Origin: CAMDPA01 sp963825625 | GTDB taxonomy: Bacteria > Pseudomonadota > Alphaproteobacteria > Rhizobiales > Hyphomicrobiaceae | NCBI GenBank assembly: GCA_963825625.1 | Contig: CAWGUF010000010.1 | Span: forward strand, 62,001-126,000 | Direction of reading: 5' to 3' | DNA: 64,000 nt | Shown here: positions 48,827-56,335 of the stretch, one piece after another | Layout: each line of letters begins with the position of its first letter | Numbering within the stretch: the first letter of the stretch is position 1 | Program-made: the position numbers and the translations under genes | Notes under the pieces: generated by a model | Database searches by the model: none | What the model saw: the letters and a program-made list of their open reading frames with translations, nothing else | What the model was told of the DNA's origin: nothing

Positions 48827-48980
48827 CGCGGGAGAGCTGAGGCCGCAGCCGGCAGCGAGCCGCCGCGCGAGCGGCGCAGTCGCCGGTCAACACAAATGGC
48901 CTTCGCATCCAACGGGCATCCAGGGCACAGCCGTCGACTGACTGACTGAATACCACAACAACCAAACGGACAAACCAAGC

Positions 48981-49687
48981 ATGACGACACGAAAAGCCCG
49001 CGCGCCGGAGACGGCGCGGGAGGTGAAGTTCTGCGCGCTCGACTTGAAGAAGGTCGCGCTCGATGCAGAGTTCGAGGGCTACGCCAGCCTGTTCAACCGC
49101 GAGGATCTCGGTCACGACATCGTGCTGCCGGGTGCGTTCCGCGAAACGCTTTCCGAGCGCAGCGCCAGCGGCATCAAGATGCTGTTCCAGCATGACCGCC
49201 AATCAGCCGATCGGCATCTGGATGCAGTGTACGCGAGGACGCACGCGGACTTTGCGTGCGCGGCCGACTGATGACCGAGGTCGCCAAGGCGCGCGAGGTG
49301 TTCGCGTTGATGCGTGCCGGCGCCGTCGACGGCCTGTCGATCGGCTTCCGCATGGTCAAGGGCCAGCGCGACCGCTTCGGCGTCCGCCGGCTGGAGAAGA
49401 TCGATCTCTGGGAAATTTCTGTCGTTACGTTCCCGATGCAGCCGCAGGCGCGCGTGTCCGCCATCAAGCAGGACCCGTTCGCCGGCCGCGTCCCGACGAC
49501 ACGCGAGTTCGAGCGCTGGCTCACGCAGGACGCTGGCTTCACGCGCTCACAAGCCCGGGCACTGATGCGCGACGGCTTCAAAGGGCTCGAGATCCTTGCG
49601 GGATGCAGGGCGGGCCGACGGCTGGGAGCAGCGCCTTGTCGCCCAGCTCGCCGAAGCGACGCGGCTCCTCAAATCCACATCGATTAA
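48981..49687 (+). pseudogene. HK97-type prohead protease (GTA gp4), frame-broken
   Basis: ATG 48981 starts a protein of about 235 residues. The first frame holds FCALDLKKVALDAEFEGYAS, EDLGHDIVLPGAF and the catalytic-region FQHD; after a frame change near 49225 the second has GAVDGLSIGFRMVKG and LWEISVVTFPMQP, the family's signature end. A further frame change near 49595 leads to an alpha-helical C-terminus (RLVAQLAEATRLLKS). It cleaves the scaffold part of the capsid protein during head maturation and precedes the capsid gene as in HK97 and RcGTA. Confidence 0.88.
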
Positions 49688-49709
49688 CCCATCGAGACAG
49701 GACCTCCGA

Positions 49710-50936
49710 ATGAACGACCACACCATCGAGACAAAGTCCGTCGACGCCGGCGATGTGAACGCTGCCTTCGACGCCTTCATGCGCGACGTTCGAGGCACTA
49801 CAAGGACGAGAACGACCGGCGTCTCGCCGAGATCGAGCATCGCGGCTGCCGCCGATCCTCTGACAACTGACAAACTCGCTCGCATCGACCGTCGGCTCGA
49901 TGAGCTGCAGTTGAAGACGCTGCGCCGCCCGCTGGGCAGCCTCGAGCCCGCTGACCGCATCGGGCTACCTGCAGGACAAGCTGCATTCGAAGGCTACGTA
50001 CGGCGCGGCGATGCCGCCGCCATCCTCGCACTCGAAGGCAAGGCGCTGTCGGCCGGCACCGGCAGCGACGGCGGCTATCTGGTTCCGGAAGAGACCGAGA
50101 CTGCAGTCAACCGCGCGCTGAAGTCGATCTCGCCGATCCGCGCGATTGCTTCCGTGCGCCAGGTCTCCGGCACCGTCTTCAAGAAGCCGTTCGCGGTGAC
50201 CGGCGCCAGCACCGGTTGGGTCGGCGAGACCGCCGCCCGTCCCGAGACCAACACGCCGACACTGGACGAGCTGACCTTCCCGACGATGGAGCTCTACGCG
50301 ATGCCGGCCGCGACCCAGACCCTGCTCGACGACAGTGCGGTCAACATCGACGAGTGGATCGCCGAGGAGGTACGCCTCGCCTTCGCCGAGCAGGAAGGCA
50401 GCGCCTTCGTCACCGGCGACGGCATCGACAAGCCAAAGGGCTTCCTGTCCTACACCAAGGTCGCAAACGCACTCTGGACCCACGGCAACATCGGCTTCGT
50501 AACGACCGGCGCCGCCGGTGCCTTCGCCGCCACCGACCCGGCCGACACGCTGATCGACCTCATCTACTCGGTGAAGGCAGGTTACCGCGCCAATGGCTCC
50601 TTCGTCATGAACCGCGCCGACCCAGTCGGTCGTGCGCAAGATGAAGGACGACGATGGCACTACCTCTGGCAGCCGTCCAGCCAACCGGGCCAGACCGCGA
50701 CGCTGATGGGCTTCCCCATCGTCGAGAGCGAGGACATGCCCGATATCGCCGCCGACGCCATGGCGATCGCATTCGGCGATTTCCAGCGCGGTTATCTGAT
50801 CGTCGACCGCGTCGGCATCTCGGTGCTCCGCGACCCATACAGCTCCAAGCCCTACGTGCTGTTCTACACGACCAAGCGCGTCGGCGGCGGCGTGCAGGAC
50901 TTCGAGGCGATCAAGCTCCTGAAGTTCGCGATCTAA
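49710..50936 (+). CDS. HK97-fold major capsid protein (GTA gp5)
   Basis: A 408-residue protein from ATG 49710. The N-terminal 100 residues are the coiled-coil scaffold removed on maturation (LARIDRRLDELQLK), and the rest is the HK97 fold: GYLVPEETETAVNRAL, TVFKKPFAVTGASTGWVGET, FPTMELYAMPAATQTLLDDS, FVTGDGIDKPKGFL and the end RVGISVLRDPYSSKPYVLFY. Two short stretches (about residues 30-47 and 310-325) read out of frame and back, i.e. paired compensating indels. A strong terminator follows. Confidence 0.93.
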   Translation: MNDHTIETKSVDAGDVNAAFDAFMRDVRGTTRTRTTGVSPRSSIAAAADPLTTDKLARIDRRLDELQLKTLRRPLGSLEPADRIGLPAGQAAFEGYVRRGDAAAILALEGKALSAGTGSDGGYLVPEETETAVNRALKSISPIRAIASVRQVSGTVFKKPFAVTGASTGWVGETAARPETNTPTLDELTFPTMELYAMPAATQTLLDDSAVNIDEWIAEEVRLAFAEQEGSAFVTGDGIDKPKGFLSYTKVANALWTHGNIGFVTTGAAGAFAATDPADTLIDLIYSVKAGYRANGSFVMNRADPVGRAQDEGRRWHYLWQPSSQPGQTATLMGFPIVESEDMPDIAADAMAIAFGDFQRGYLIVDRVGISVLRDPYSSKPYVLFYTTKRVGGGVQDFEAIKLLKFAI

Positions 50937-51087
50937 CGGATGAGGGCGCCCAACGGCTTGCCCCACCCGTCTTGCAATCCACCACGATGTCTACCTCGAC
51001 TGTGCCGCATCGGAACAGCTCCGCATGCGCAATTGAGCGATACATCTCCTCGCAGGCGAGCTTCCTCCCCCTCCCTGCGAGACCCTG

Positions 51088-51142
51088 GCGGGAGCTTCGC
51101 GCGGCCCTTCCTCGCCAGCAGCGAAGCTCCCGCTTTTTTTTC
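51088..51142 (+). terminator. strong Rho-independent terminator after the capsid gene
   Basis: A 13-bp perfect stem (GCGGGAGCTTCGC, 51088-51100, with 51121-51133) followed by nine T residues. It splits the structural cluster between head and connector genes, so the downstream genes need their own promoter or antitermination. Confidence 0.88.
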
Positions 51143-51179
51143 CCGAGCACCACCCATAACAATTTGCGAGGCACCAAGG

Positions 51180-51752
51180 ATGTCCCTTGTGCAGACGGCC
51201 GCCCCCGTGGCCGAGCCGGTGACGCTTGCCGAGGCAAAGGCGCACTGCCGAATCGATGGTACAGCCGAAGACGCATTCGTCAGCTCACTCATCACCACCT
51301 CGCGCCTGCAAATCGAGCAGGCGCTCGGCCTCGCGCTGATCACCCAATCGTGGATCTGGACTTTCGACGCCTGGCCGTCGCCAGGCCCTGTCATCCTCCC
51401 GATAAGCCCAGTACAGGCCATCGACTCGGTTAAGATATTCGCCCCGGACGGATCGCCAGAGGTCATCGAAAGCGGGCGCTACGTGCTCGACGGCAATGCG
51501 ATGCCCGCACGCTTGCTGCCGACTTCGACCAATCTGCCCGATCCAGGCGCCAAGGCGCTGGGAATCGAGATCGCATTCTCCGCAGGCTTCGGCACGACGC
51601 CGTCACTCGTGCCTCAACCCATTCGCCACGCGCTGCTTTTGCTGGTGGCGCACTGGTATGAAAACCGCGAGCCGATTGCCCACAAAGATATGCCCCGCAT
51701 ACCCGATTTCGTATCGGAGCTGCTACTGCCCCATCGCGTGGTACGGCTATGA
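51180..51752 (+). CDS. head-tail connector/adaptor (GTA gp6 type)
   Basis: A 190-residue protein from ATG 51180. It fits the gp6-like head-tail connector: an N-terminal EPVTLAEAKAHCRIDG, helical LITTSRLQIEQALG, and the C-terminal PQPIRHALLLLVAHWYENRE typical of the DUF3168-neighbouring connector family. The connector forms a ring under the portal. Its stop overlaps the start of the next gene (ATGA at 51749). Confidence 0.82.
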   Translation: MSLVQTAAPVAEPVTLAEAKAHCRIDGTAEDAFVSSLITTSRLQIEQALGLALITQSWIWTFDAWPSPGPVILPISPVQAIDSVKIFAPDGSPEVIESGRYVLDGNAMPARLLPTSTNLPDPGAKALGIEIAFSAGFGTTPSLVPQPIRHALLLLVAHWYENREPIAHKDMPRIPDFVSELLLPHRVVRL

Positions 51753-52075
51753 CGGCGGTCATCGGTACACTGCGCCACCGGCTCACTCTCCAGGCGCCGC
51801 AGCGCACACCGGAAGACGGCGGCACGGCAACAATCGCTTGGTCTCATGTCACGGACCTGTTCGCCCGAATCCGGCCCCTGGCCGGACGCGAGATCGTATC
51901 CGCGGACGGCTTAGCCGCGCGGGTCACTCATGAAGTAACGATCCGAATGACAGAGAACGTCGCCCCCCAGATGCGATTCGTCTTCGGAACACGGACATTC
52001 GACATTCATGCGGTACTTGACATCGACGGCCGGCGACGCTGGCTCCGCTGCCTTTGCGAGGAGCGGCTGCCATGA
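51749..52075 (+). CDS. head-tail adaptor/closure protein (GTA gp7 type)
   Basis: 108 residues. IGTLRHRLTLQAPQRTPEDGG at the start and VTHEVTIRMTENVAPQMRFV with FDIHAVLDIDGRRRWLRCLCEE at the end are the pattern of the phage head-tail joining family (DUF1506-like / HK97 gp8-like). Start and stop both overlap neighbours by 4 bases (ATGA), so the connector genes are translationally coupled. Confidence 0.82.
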   Translation: MTAVIGTLRHRLTLQAPQRTPEDGGTATIAWSHVTDLFARIRPLAGREIVSADGLAARVTHEVTIRMTENVAPQMRFVFGTRTFDIHAVLDIDGRRRWLRCLCEERLP

Positions 52076-52239
52076 AACTCTCCGTCAACGTCAACGGAAT
52101 AAAGCCACTCGGAACCGGCCGGCAGCTCCAACGCCTGCTCGCCCGGATCAACCGTGTGGCCACCGAAAAACGCAAGGCCGGGTCTGCGGGGAACCGGCAC
52201 ATTCAAGCTGAGCCCGCGACCAAGCCAAACGGGAGGTAG
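52072..52239 (+). CDS. small protein between connector genes
   Basis: A 55-residue, very basic protein from ATG 52072, overlapping the preceding stop (ATGA) and 3 bases before the next gene. Its tight packing argues it is real. It lies where HK97 gp10-like/minor tail genes occur but is much shorter. No domain recognised; part of such a gene could have been lost. Confidence 0.5.
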   Translation: MKLSVNVNGIKPLGTGRQLQRLLARINRVATEKRKAGSAGNRHIQAEPATKPNGR

Positions 52240-52242
52240 CTC

Positions 52243-52653
52243 ATGGCAAACGCAGCATGGGCACTGCAGAAGGCCATCCACGCGGCACTGGCAGCCGATA
52301 CCTCGTTCATTACGCTGCTCGGCGGCGAACGCATCTTCGACGACGTGCCACGCGGTGCCCAGTTTCCATACATCAGTTTCGGCCTGACAAGCGAGCGCGA
52401 CTGGAGCACTGCCACCGAACCCGGCAGCGAGCACCTCCTCACGCTGCACGTCTGGTCACGCGCAAACGGGCGCCGCCAGGCAGATGACCTGCTGCAAGCT
52501 GTGCGCGCGATCCTGCACGACGCGGACCTGACGCTCGAGGGTCACCACCTCGTCAACTTGCAACAGGAATTCGCCGACGTTCGCCGCGACCCGGACGGCG
52601 AAACATTCCACGGCATCGCACGCCTGCGCGCCGTGACAGAGCCGACGCCATAG
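52243..52653 (+). CDS. tail completion protein, DUF3168 family (GTA gp8)
   Basis: 136 residues from ATG 52243. The family pattern is clear: WALQKAIHAALAAD, LGGERIFDDVPRGAQFPYIS, HLLTLHVWSRANGR, AVRAILHDADL and a final ARLRAVTEPTP. DUF3168 proteins are tail-terminator components that cap the tail tube next to the head. It precedes the major tail protein gene. Confidence 0.9.
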   Translation: MANAAWALQKAIHAALAADTSFITLLGGERIFDDVPRGAQFPYISFGLTSERDWSTATEPGSEHLLTLHVWSRANGRRQADDLLQAVRAILHDADLTLEGHHLVNLQQEFADVRRDPDGETFHGIARLRAVTEPTP

Positions 52654-52683
52654 ACACACTCAACGATTGAAGCGGAACGGAAT

Positions 52684-53097
52684 ATGACAGCACAGAAAGG
52701 CAAGGATCTTCTGCTGAAGATCGACAGCGACGGAAACGGCAGCTTCATCACGGTCGCCGGCCTGCGCTCGCGTACATTGGCATTCAACGCCGATACGGTC
52801 GACATCACGCATCAGGAATTGGCTGGACAATGGCGCGAGCTGTTGACGGGCGCAGGCGTCCGCAGTGCCCGCATCACCGGCACCGGCATCTTCAAGGACA
52901 ATGCCTCGGACGAGCTGGTCAGACAGGCCTTTTTTGCAGGCACCCTCAGCGCGTTTCAAATTGTCATACCCGACTTCGGTTCGGTTACCGGACCGTTCCA
53001 GATATCGGCGCTGGAATTCTCCGGCAGGCACGACAATGAAGTCGGCTTCGAGATCGCGTTGGAATCTGCCGGCGAGCTGGCCTTTGCCGCCATCTGA
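52684..53097 (+). CDS. major tail tube protein, TP901-1 type (GTA gp9)
   Basis: 137 residues from ATG 52684. GKDLLLKIDSDGNGSFITVA, DTVDITHQELAGQWREL, and GPFQISALEFSGRHDNEVGF are characteristic of the TP901-1/RcGTA tail tube proteins that polymerise around the tape measure. Confidence 0.92.
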   Translation: MTAQKGKDLLLKIDSDGNGSFITVAGLRSRTLAFNADTVDITHQELAGQWRELLTGAGVRSARITGTGIFKDNASDELVRQAFFAGTLSAFQIVIPDFGSVTGPFQISALEFSGRHDNEVGFEIALESAGELAFAAI

Positions 53098-53114
53098 CAC
53101 GAGGAGATAGCATT

Positions 53115-53537
53115 ATGGCGAACAAGCATCGCGGCGAGATCGAAGCCATGCTCGACGGCCGCCCCCATCGCCTCTGCCTTACACTTGGCGCACTGGCAGA
53201 GCTGGAATCGGCATTCGGCGACGAGGATATGCTGGCCCTGGCCGGTCGCTTCGAAAGCGGCAGGCTGGGTGCTAAAGACTGTGTCCGGATCATCGGCGCG
53301 GGTTTGCGCGGAGCCGGCCACGACTTCCCCGACGACAAAGTAGCCGTCATGCAGGCCGAAGGCGGCGCGGCAGGCTTTGTCGACATCGTGGCTCGCCTGC
53401 TCATCGCGACATTCGGTGGACCGGCCGCCGTAGCAGGAACCGCCGTGCAGATCGCAACCGAAGTGGCTGCCGCCGCAAACGACCAGGCGTCCCGGGAGGG
53501 GCGCGCAAAAGCCATCCCTTTCCCTGGAACGACGTAA
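53115..53537 (+). CDS. GTA gp10-family tail assembly chaperone
   Basis: 140 residues from ATG 53115 with GAGGAG upstream. The N-terminus (GEIEAMLDGRPHRLCLTLGA and LAELESAFGDEDM) matches the GTA_gp10 family. In phages this spot holds tail assembly chaperones that load the tape measure. Its 3' end overlaps the next small frame, a typical site of programmed frameshifting. Confidence 0.88.
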   Translation: MANKHRGEIEAMLDGRPHRLCLTLGALAELESAFGDEDMLALAGRFESGRLGAKDCVRIIGAGLRGAGHDFPDDKVAVMQAEGGAAGFVDIVARLLIATFGGPAAVAGTAVQIATEVAAAANDQASREGRAKAIPFPGTT

Positions 53538-53704
53538 TCGCAGCCGGCCTCGGCCTCCTGCGCCTGTCGCCATCAGCGTTCTGGGCCATGACGCCGCGCG
53601 AGCTCGCCGCGGCACTGGGGCCACTGTCCGGAGCAACAGCGCCCGAAACACCTCCCTCGCGTCCACAGCTGATGCGACTGATGCAGCTCTTCCCTGACAC
53701 CTGA
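53516..53704 (+). CDS. GTA gp10.1-type tail assembly chaperone (small)
   Basis: About 62 residues: PFPWNDVIAAGLGLLRLSPS, AFWAMTPRELAAALG, then a stop at 53702-53704. This is the DUF2376/phage tail assembly chaperone pattern of RcGTA gp10.1. No ATG precedes it in frame, and it overlaps the end of gp10 in another frame, so it could be made by ribosomal frameshift from gp10, the arrangement used by many siphophages (gpG/gpGT-like). An internal ATG at 53588 is a less likely start. Confidence 0.75.
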   Translation, partial: PFPWNDVIAAGLGLLRLSPSAFWAMTPRELAAALGPLSGATAPETPPSRPQLMRLMQLFPDT

Positions 53705-53714
53705 GGATCACGAT

Positions 53715-54311
53715 ATGGACGAGCCCGCCGAAACCTGGACTGTTGCTGTCACCGCCGATACCAGGTCCTTGCAGGACGGCCTCGCTGCCGCCAGCGGCTA
53801 TGGCCGTCAATTCAGCCGCACAATGAGTAACGCATTTGCCGGCGTCGCGCTGCAGGGCAAATCGCTTGGTGACGTGTTCAAATCCGTGGCCTTGAGCCTG
53901 TCGAGGCTGGCCTTGCAGGCGGCTTTCAAGCCACTCGAGAACGCCGTGGGCGGAGTATTCAATTCCTTGCTGTCTGGCGCCCTGCCCGGCGGATTAGCCG
54001 CGCGGACAGCTGGGCAGGCGGGCAATGCCCTGCCTGTTCCATTCGCATCCGGCGGCGTCATCGCCAGCCCCATCGCATTCCCTCTGAGCGGCGGCGCCAC
54101 CGGCATTGCCGGCGAGCGCGGTGCCGAAGCCATCCTCCCATTGGCCCGTGGTCCAGACGGCCGTCTCGGCGTCGCAGCAGCCGGATCGGGCAGCGGCTTT
54201 GCGATCACATTCAATGTGACGACACCGGACGCCGACAGCTTCCGGCGCACCGAAGGGCAGCTTTCTGCAATGCTGGCTCGCGTGGTCGATCGTGGCCAGA
54301 GAAATCTGTAG
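53715..54311 (+). CDS. short tape measure protein (GTA gp11 type)
   Basis: A 198-residue protein from ATG 53715. It has the small RcGTA-type tape measure pattern: VTADTRSLQDGLAAASGYGR, FSRTMSNAFAGVALQGKSL, KSVALSLSRLALQAAFKPLE, PFASGGVIASPIAFPLSGG and GERGAEAILPLARGPDGRL. A tape measure of about 200 residues implies a very short tail, as in RcGTA, whereas siphophages of this head size usually have proteins over 600 residues. This supports a GTA rather than phage origin. Confidence 0.9.
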   Translation: MDEPAETWTVAVTADTRSLQDGLAAASGYGRQFSRTMSNAFAGVALQGKSLGDVFKSVALSLSRLALQAAFKPLENAVGGVFNSLLSGALPGGLAARTAGQAGNALPVPFASGGVIASPIAFPLSGGATGIAGERGAEAILPLARGPDGRLGVAAAGSGSGFAITFNVTTPDADSFRRTEGQLSAMLARVVDRGQRNL

Positions 54312-54362
54312 ACAGACGACAGAGCCACCACAGAGCAATCGCGATCATTGAAGGTGCAGGAG

Positions 54363-54997
54363 ATGGCATTCCACGAGGTACTTTTTCCCACAGCGATCTC
54401 ACGCGGCAGCCACGGCGGTCCGGAGCGCAAGACCGATGTCGTCTTGCTGGGTTCCGGCCACGAGGAGCGCAACAGTCGCTGGGCCGATTCGCGCCGCTCG
54501 TACAATGCAGGCTATGGCGTGAAATCTCTCGACGATCTGCATAGTGTCATTGCGTTCTTCGAAGAGCGCCGCGGACGCTTGTACGGCTTTCGATGGCGCG
54601 ATCACGCCGATTACAAATCATGCCCGCCGGCCTCGCACCAACGGCAATGGACCAGTCAATCGGCACCGGCGACGGCACGACGGCGACATTCCAGCTCGTC
54701 AAGACCTATGGCGGCACACACGCGCCGTGGGCCCGCGCGATCATCAAGCCAGTCGCCGGCAGCGTCTTGGTTGCAGTTGCCGGCGTCATCAAGCCTCCCG
54801 CGGCATTCACCACCGACACGACAACCGGCGTCGTGACTTTCGATCTGGGCCACATACCGGTGTCCGGCGCACCGATAACCGCCGGCTTCCTGTTCGACGT
54901 GCCCGTGCGGTTCGACACCGACAAGCTCGAGGTCAACTTGTCCGGCTTCCAGCACGGCGCCATTCCCGATATCCCATTGATTGAGGTACGGCCATGA
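54363..54997 (+). pseudogene. distal tail protein, DUF2460 family (GTA gp12), one frame break
   Basis: ATG 54363 starts MAFHEVLFPTAISRGSHGGP, with YNAGYGVKSLDDLHSVIAFF and GFRWRDHADYKSC; after a frame change near 54620 it continues TATFQLVKTYGGTHAPWARA and ends FDTDKLEVNLSGFQHGAIPD. Together about 210 residues, the DUF2460 family that forms the distal tail ring in RcGTA. The stop overlaps the gp13 start (ATGA). Confidence 0.9.
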
Positions 54998-55860
54998 AGT
55001 CACTGCCTGCCGGCCTTGCAGACCACCTCGCCAGCGGTGTGACAACGCTGTGCTGGTGCTGGCGCCTCACGCGACGCGACGGCGTCCGCCTCGGCTTCAC
55101 CGATCACGATCGCGACCTTGCCTTTGACGGCACGACGTTCGAGGCGGCAGCAGGCTTCACCGCCAGCGAAATTACCGATGCCGTTGGGCTCGGAATAGAC
55201 AATCTCGACGTGGAAAGCGCGCTTTCATCTGGCCGGCTAGACGAGAACGATCTCACTGCCGGCCTGTACGATGATGCCCATGTCGAGATTTTCAGGGTCA
55301 ACTGGAACGCACCCGACCAGCGTGCTCTGATGCGGTCTGGCAGCATTGGCGAGGTGCGGCGCACCGGCCGCGCATTCGCCGCCGAAATCCGCGGCCTGGC
55401 GCATTATCTGCAGCAACCAGGCGGCCGCCTTTACCAATACGCCTGCGATGCAGATCTCGGCGATCAACGCTGCGGCGTCAACCTCTCGACTGCAGCTCAC
55501 CGCGGCATCGGCAATGTGGCGACCATAATCGACGCGCGCCGTTTCAATTCGTCCGGACTTCAAGGTTTTGCCAATGGCTGGTTTACGCGCGGGATACTGA
55601 CATTCACGAGCGGCAGCAGCGCAGGCATGCGCTTCGAGATCAAGCGCCACGACGTGAGTGCCCAGGGCATCGCACTGGAAACGTGGCTGGAACCCGCCCA
55701 TCCGTTCAATCCTGGAGACACATTCCAGATCACCGCCGGGTGTGACAAGCAGTTCCAGACATGCCGCACCAAGTTTTCCAACACGATCAATTTCCGGGGC
55801 TTCCCCCATATGCCAGGCAACGACTTCCTCGCCTCCATCGCCAGTCGCAATCGAAGCTGA
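54994..55860 (+). CDS. DUF2163 / phage BR0599 family tail hub protein (GTA gp13)
   Basis: 288 residues from ATG 54994. The family pattern: GVTTLCWCWRLTRRDGVRLG, GFTDHDRDLAFDGTTFEAAA, the Cys-containing YACDADLGDQRCGVNL and CDKQFQTCRTKFSNTINFRG, FPHMPGNDFLAS. In RcGTA the homologue is part of the baseplate and carries an iron-sulfur cluster, consistent with the conserved cysteines. Confidence 0.92.
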   Translation: MKSLPAGLADHLASGVTTLCWCWRLTRRDGVRLGFTDHDRDLAFDGTTFEAAAGFTASEITDAVGLGIDNLDVESALSSGRLDENDLTAGLYDDAHVEIFRVNWNAPDQRALMRSGSIGEVRRTGRAFAAEIRGLAHYLQQPGGRLYQYACDADLGDQRCGVNLSTAAHRGIGNVATIIDARRFNSSGLQGFANGWFTRGILTFTSGSSAGMRFEIKRHDVSAQGIALETWLEPAHPFNPGDTFQITAGCDKQFQTCRTKFSNTINFRGFPHMPGNDFLASIASRNRS

Positions 55861-55885
55861 TCCGAGGTCGGCAGGGAGATAATCA

Positions 55886-56335
55886 GTGAGCACCGATAAT
55901 GCACTCACCCGCGCGCACATCGTCGACAGCGCGCGGGGTTGGATCGGCACGCCATATCATCATCAGGCAAGCTGCCGCGGCGTAGGTGCCGACTGCCTTG
56001 GGCTCGTGCGCGGCGTATGGCGCGAGTTGTATGGCTTCGACGCGGAATCGGCGCCGCCCTATTCCCGTGACTGGGCCGAGGCTTCCGGCATTGAATCCTT
56101 GATCGACGCGGCAGAACGGCATCTGGCTCGCATAGACGCGGCCACCGCCGCGGCAGGCGACGTCGTCGTATTTCGACTGCGGCAAGGTCTTGTGGCCAAG
56201 CATACTGCCATTCTGACCGGCCCGACTTCATTCGTACACGCCATGGAGGGCGGCTGCGCGACTGAGGTCAAGCTGTCCGGATGGTGGCGCCGCCGGATCG
56301 CTGCTGCATTCTCCTTTCCAGGGATACTAGACTGA
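55886..56335 (+). CDS. NlpC/P60-family cell-wall peptidase (GTA gp14)
   Basis: 149 residues. The usual start is GTG 55886 (STDNALTRAHIVDSARGWIG). Catalytic Cys in GADCLGLVRG and His in KHTAILTGP are present, as in the baseplate-associated peptidase gp14 of RcGTA, which opens the peptidoglycan during DNA delivery. Its stop overlaps the gp15 start (ATGA). Confidence 0.92.
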   Translation: MSTDNALTRAHIVDSARGWIGTPYHHQASCRGVGADCLGLVRGVWRELYGFDAESAPPYSRDWAEASGIESLIDAAERHLARIDAATAAAGDVVVFRLRQGLVAKHTAILTGPTSFVHAMEGGCATEVKLSGWWRRRIAAAFSFPGILD

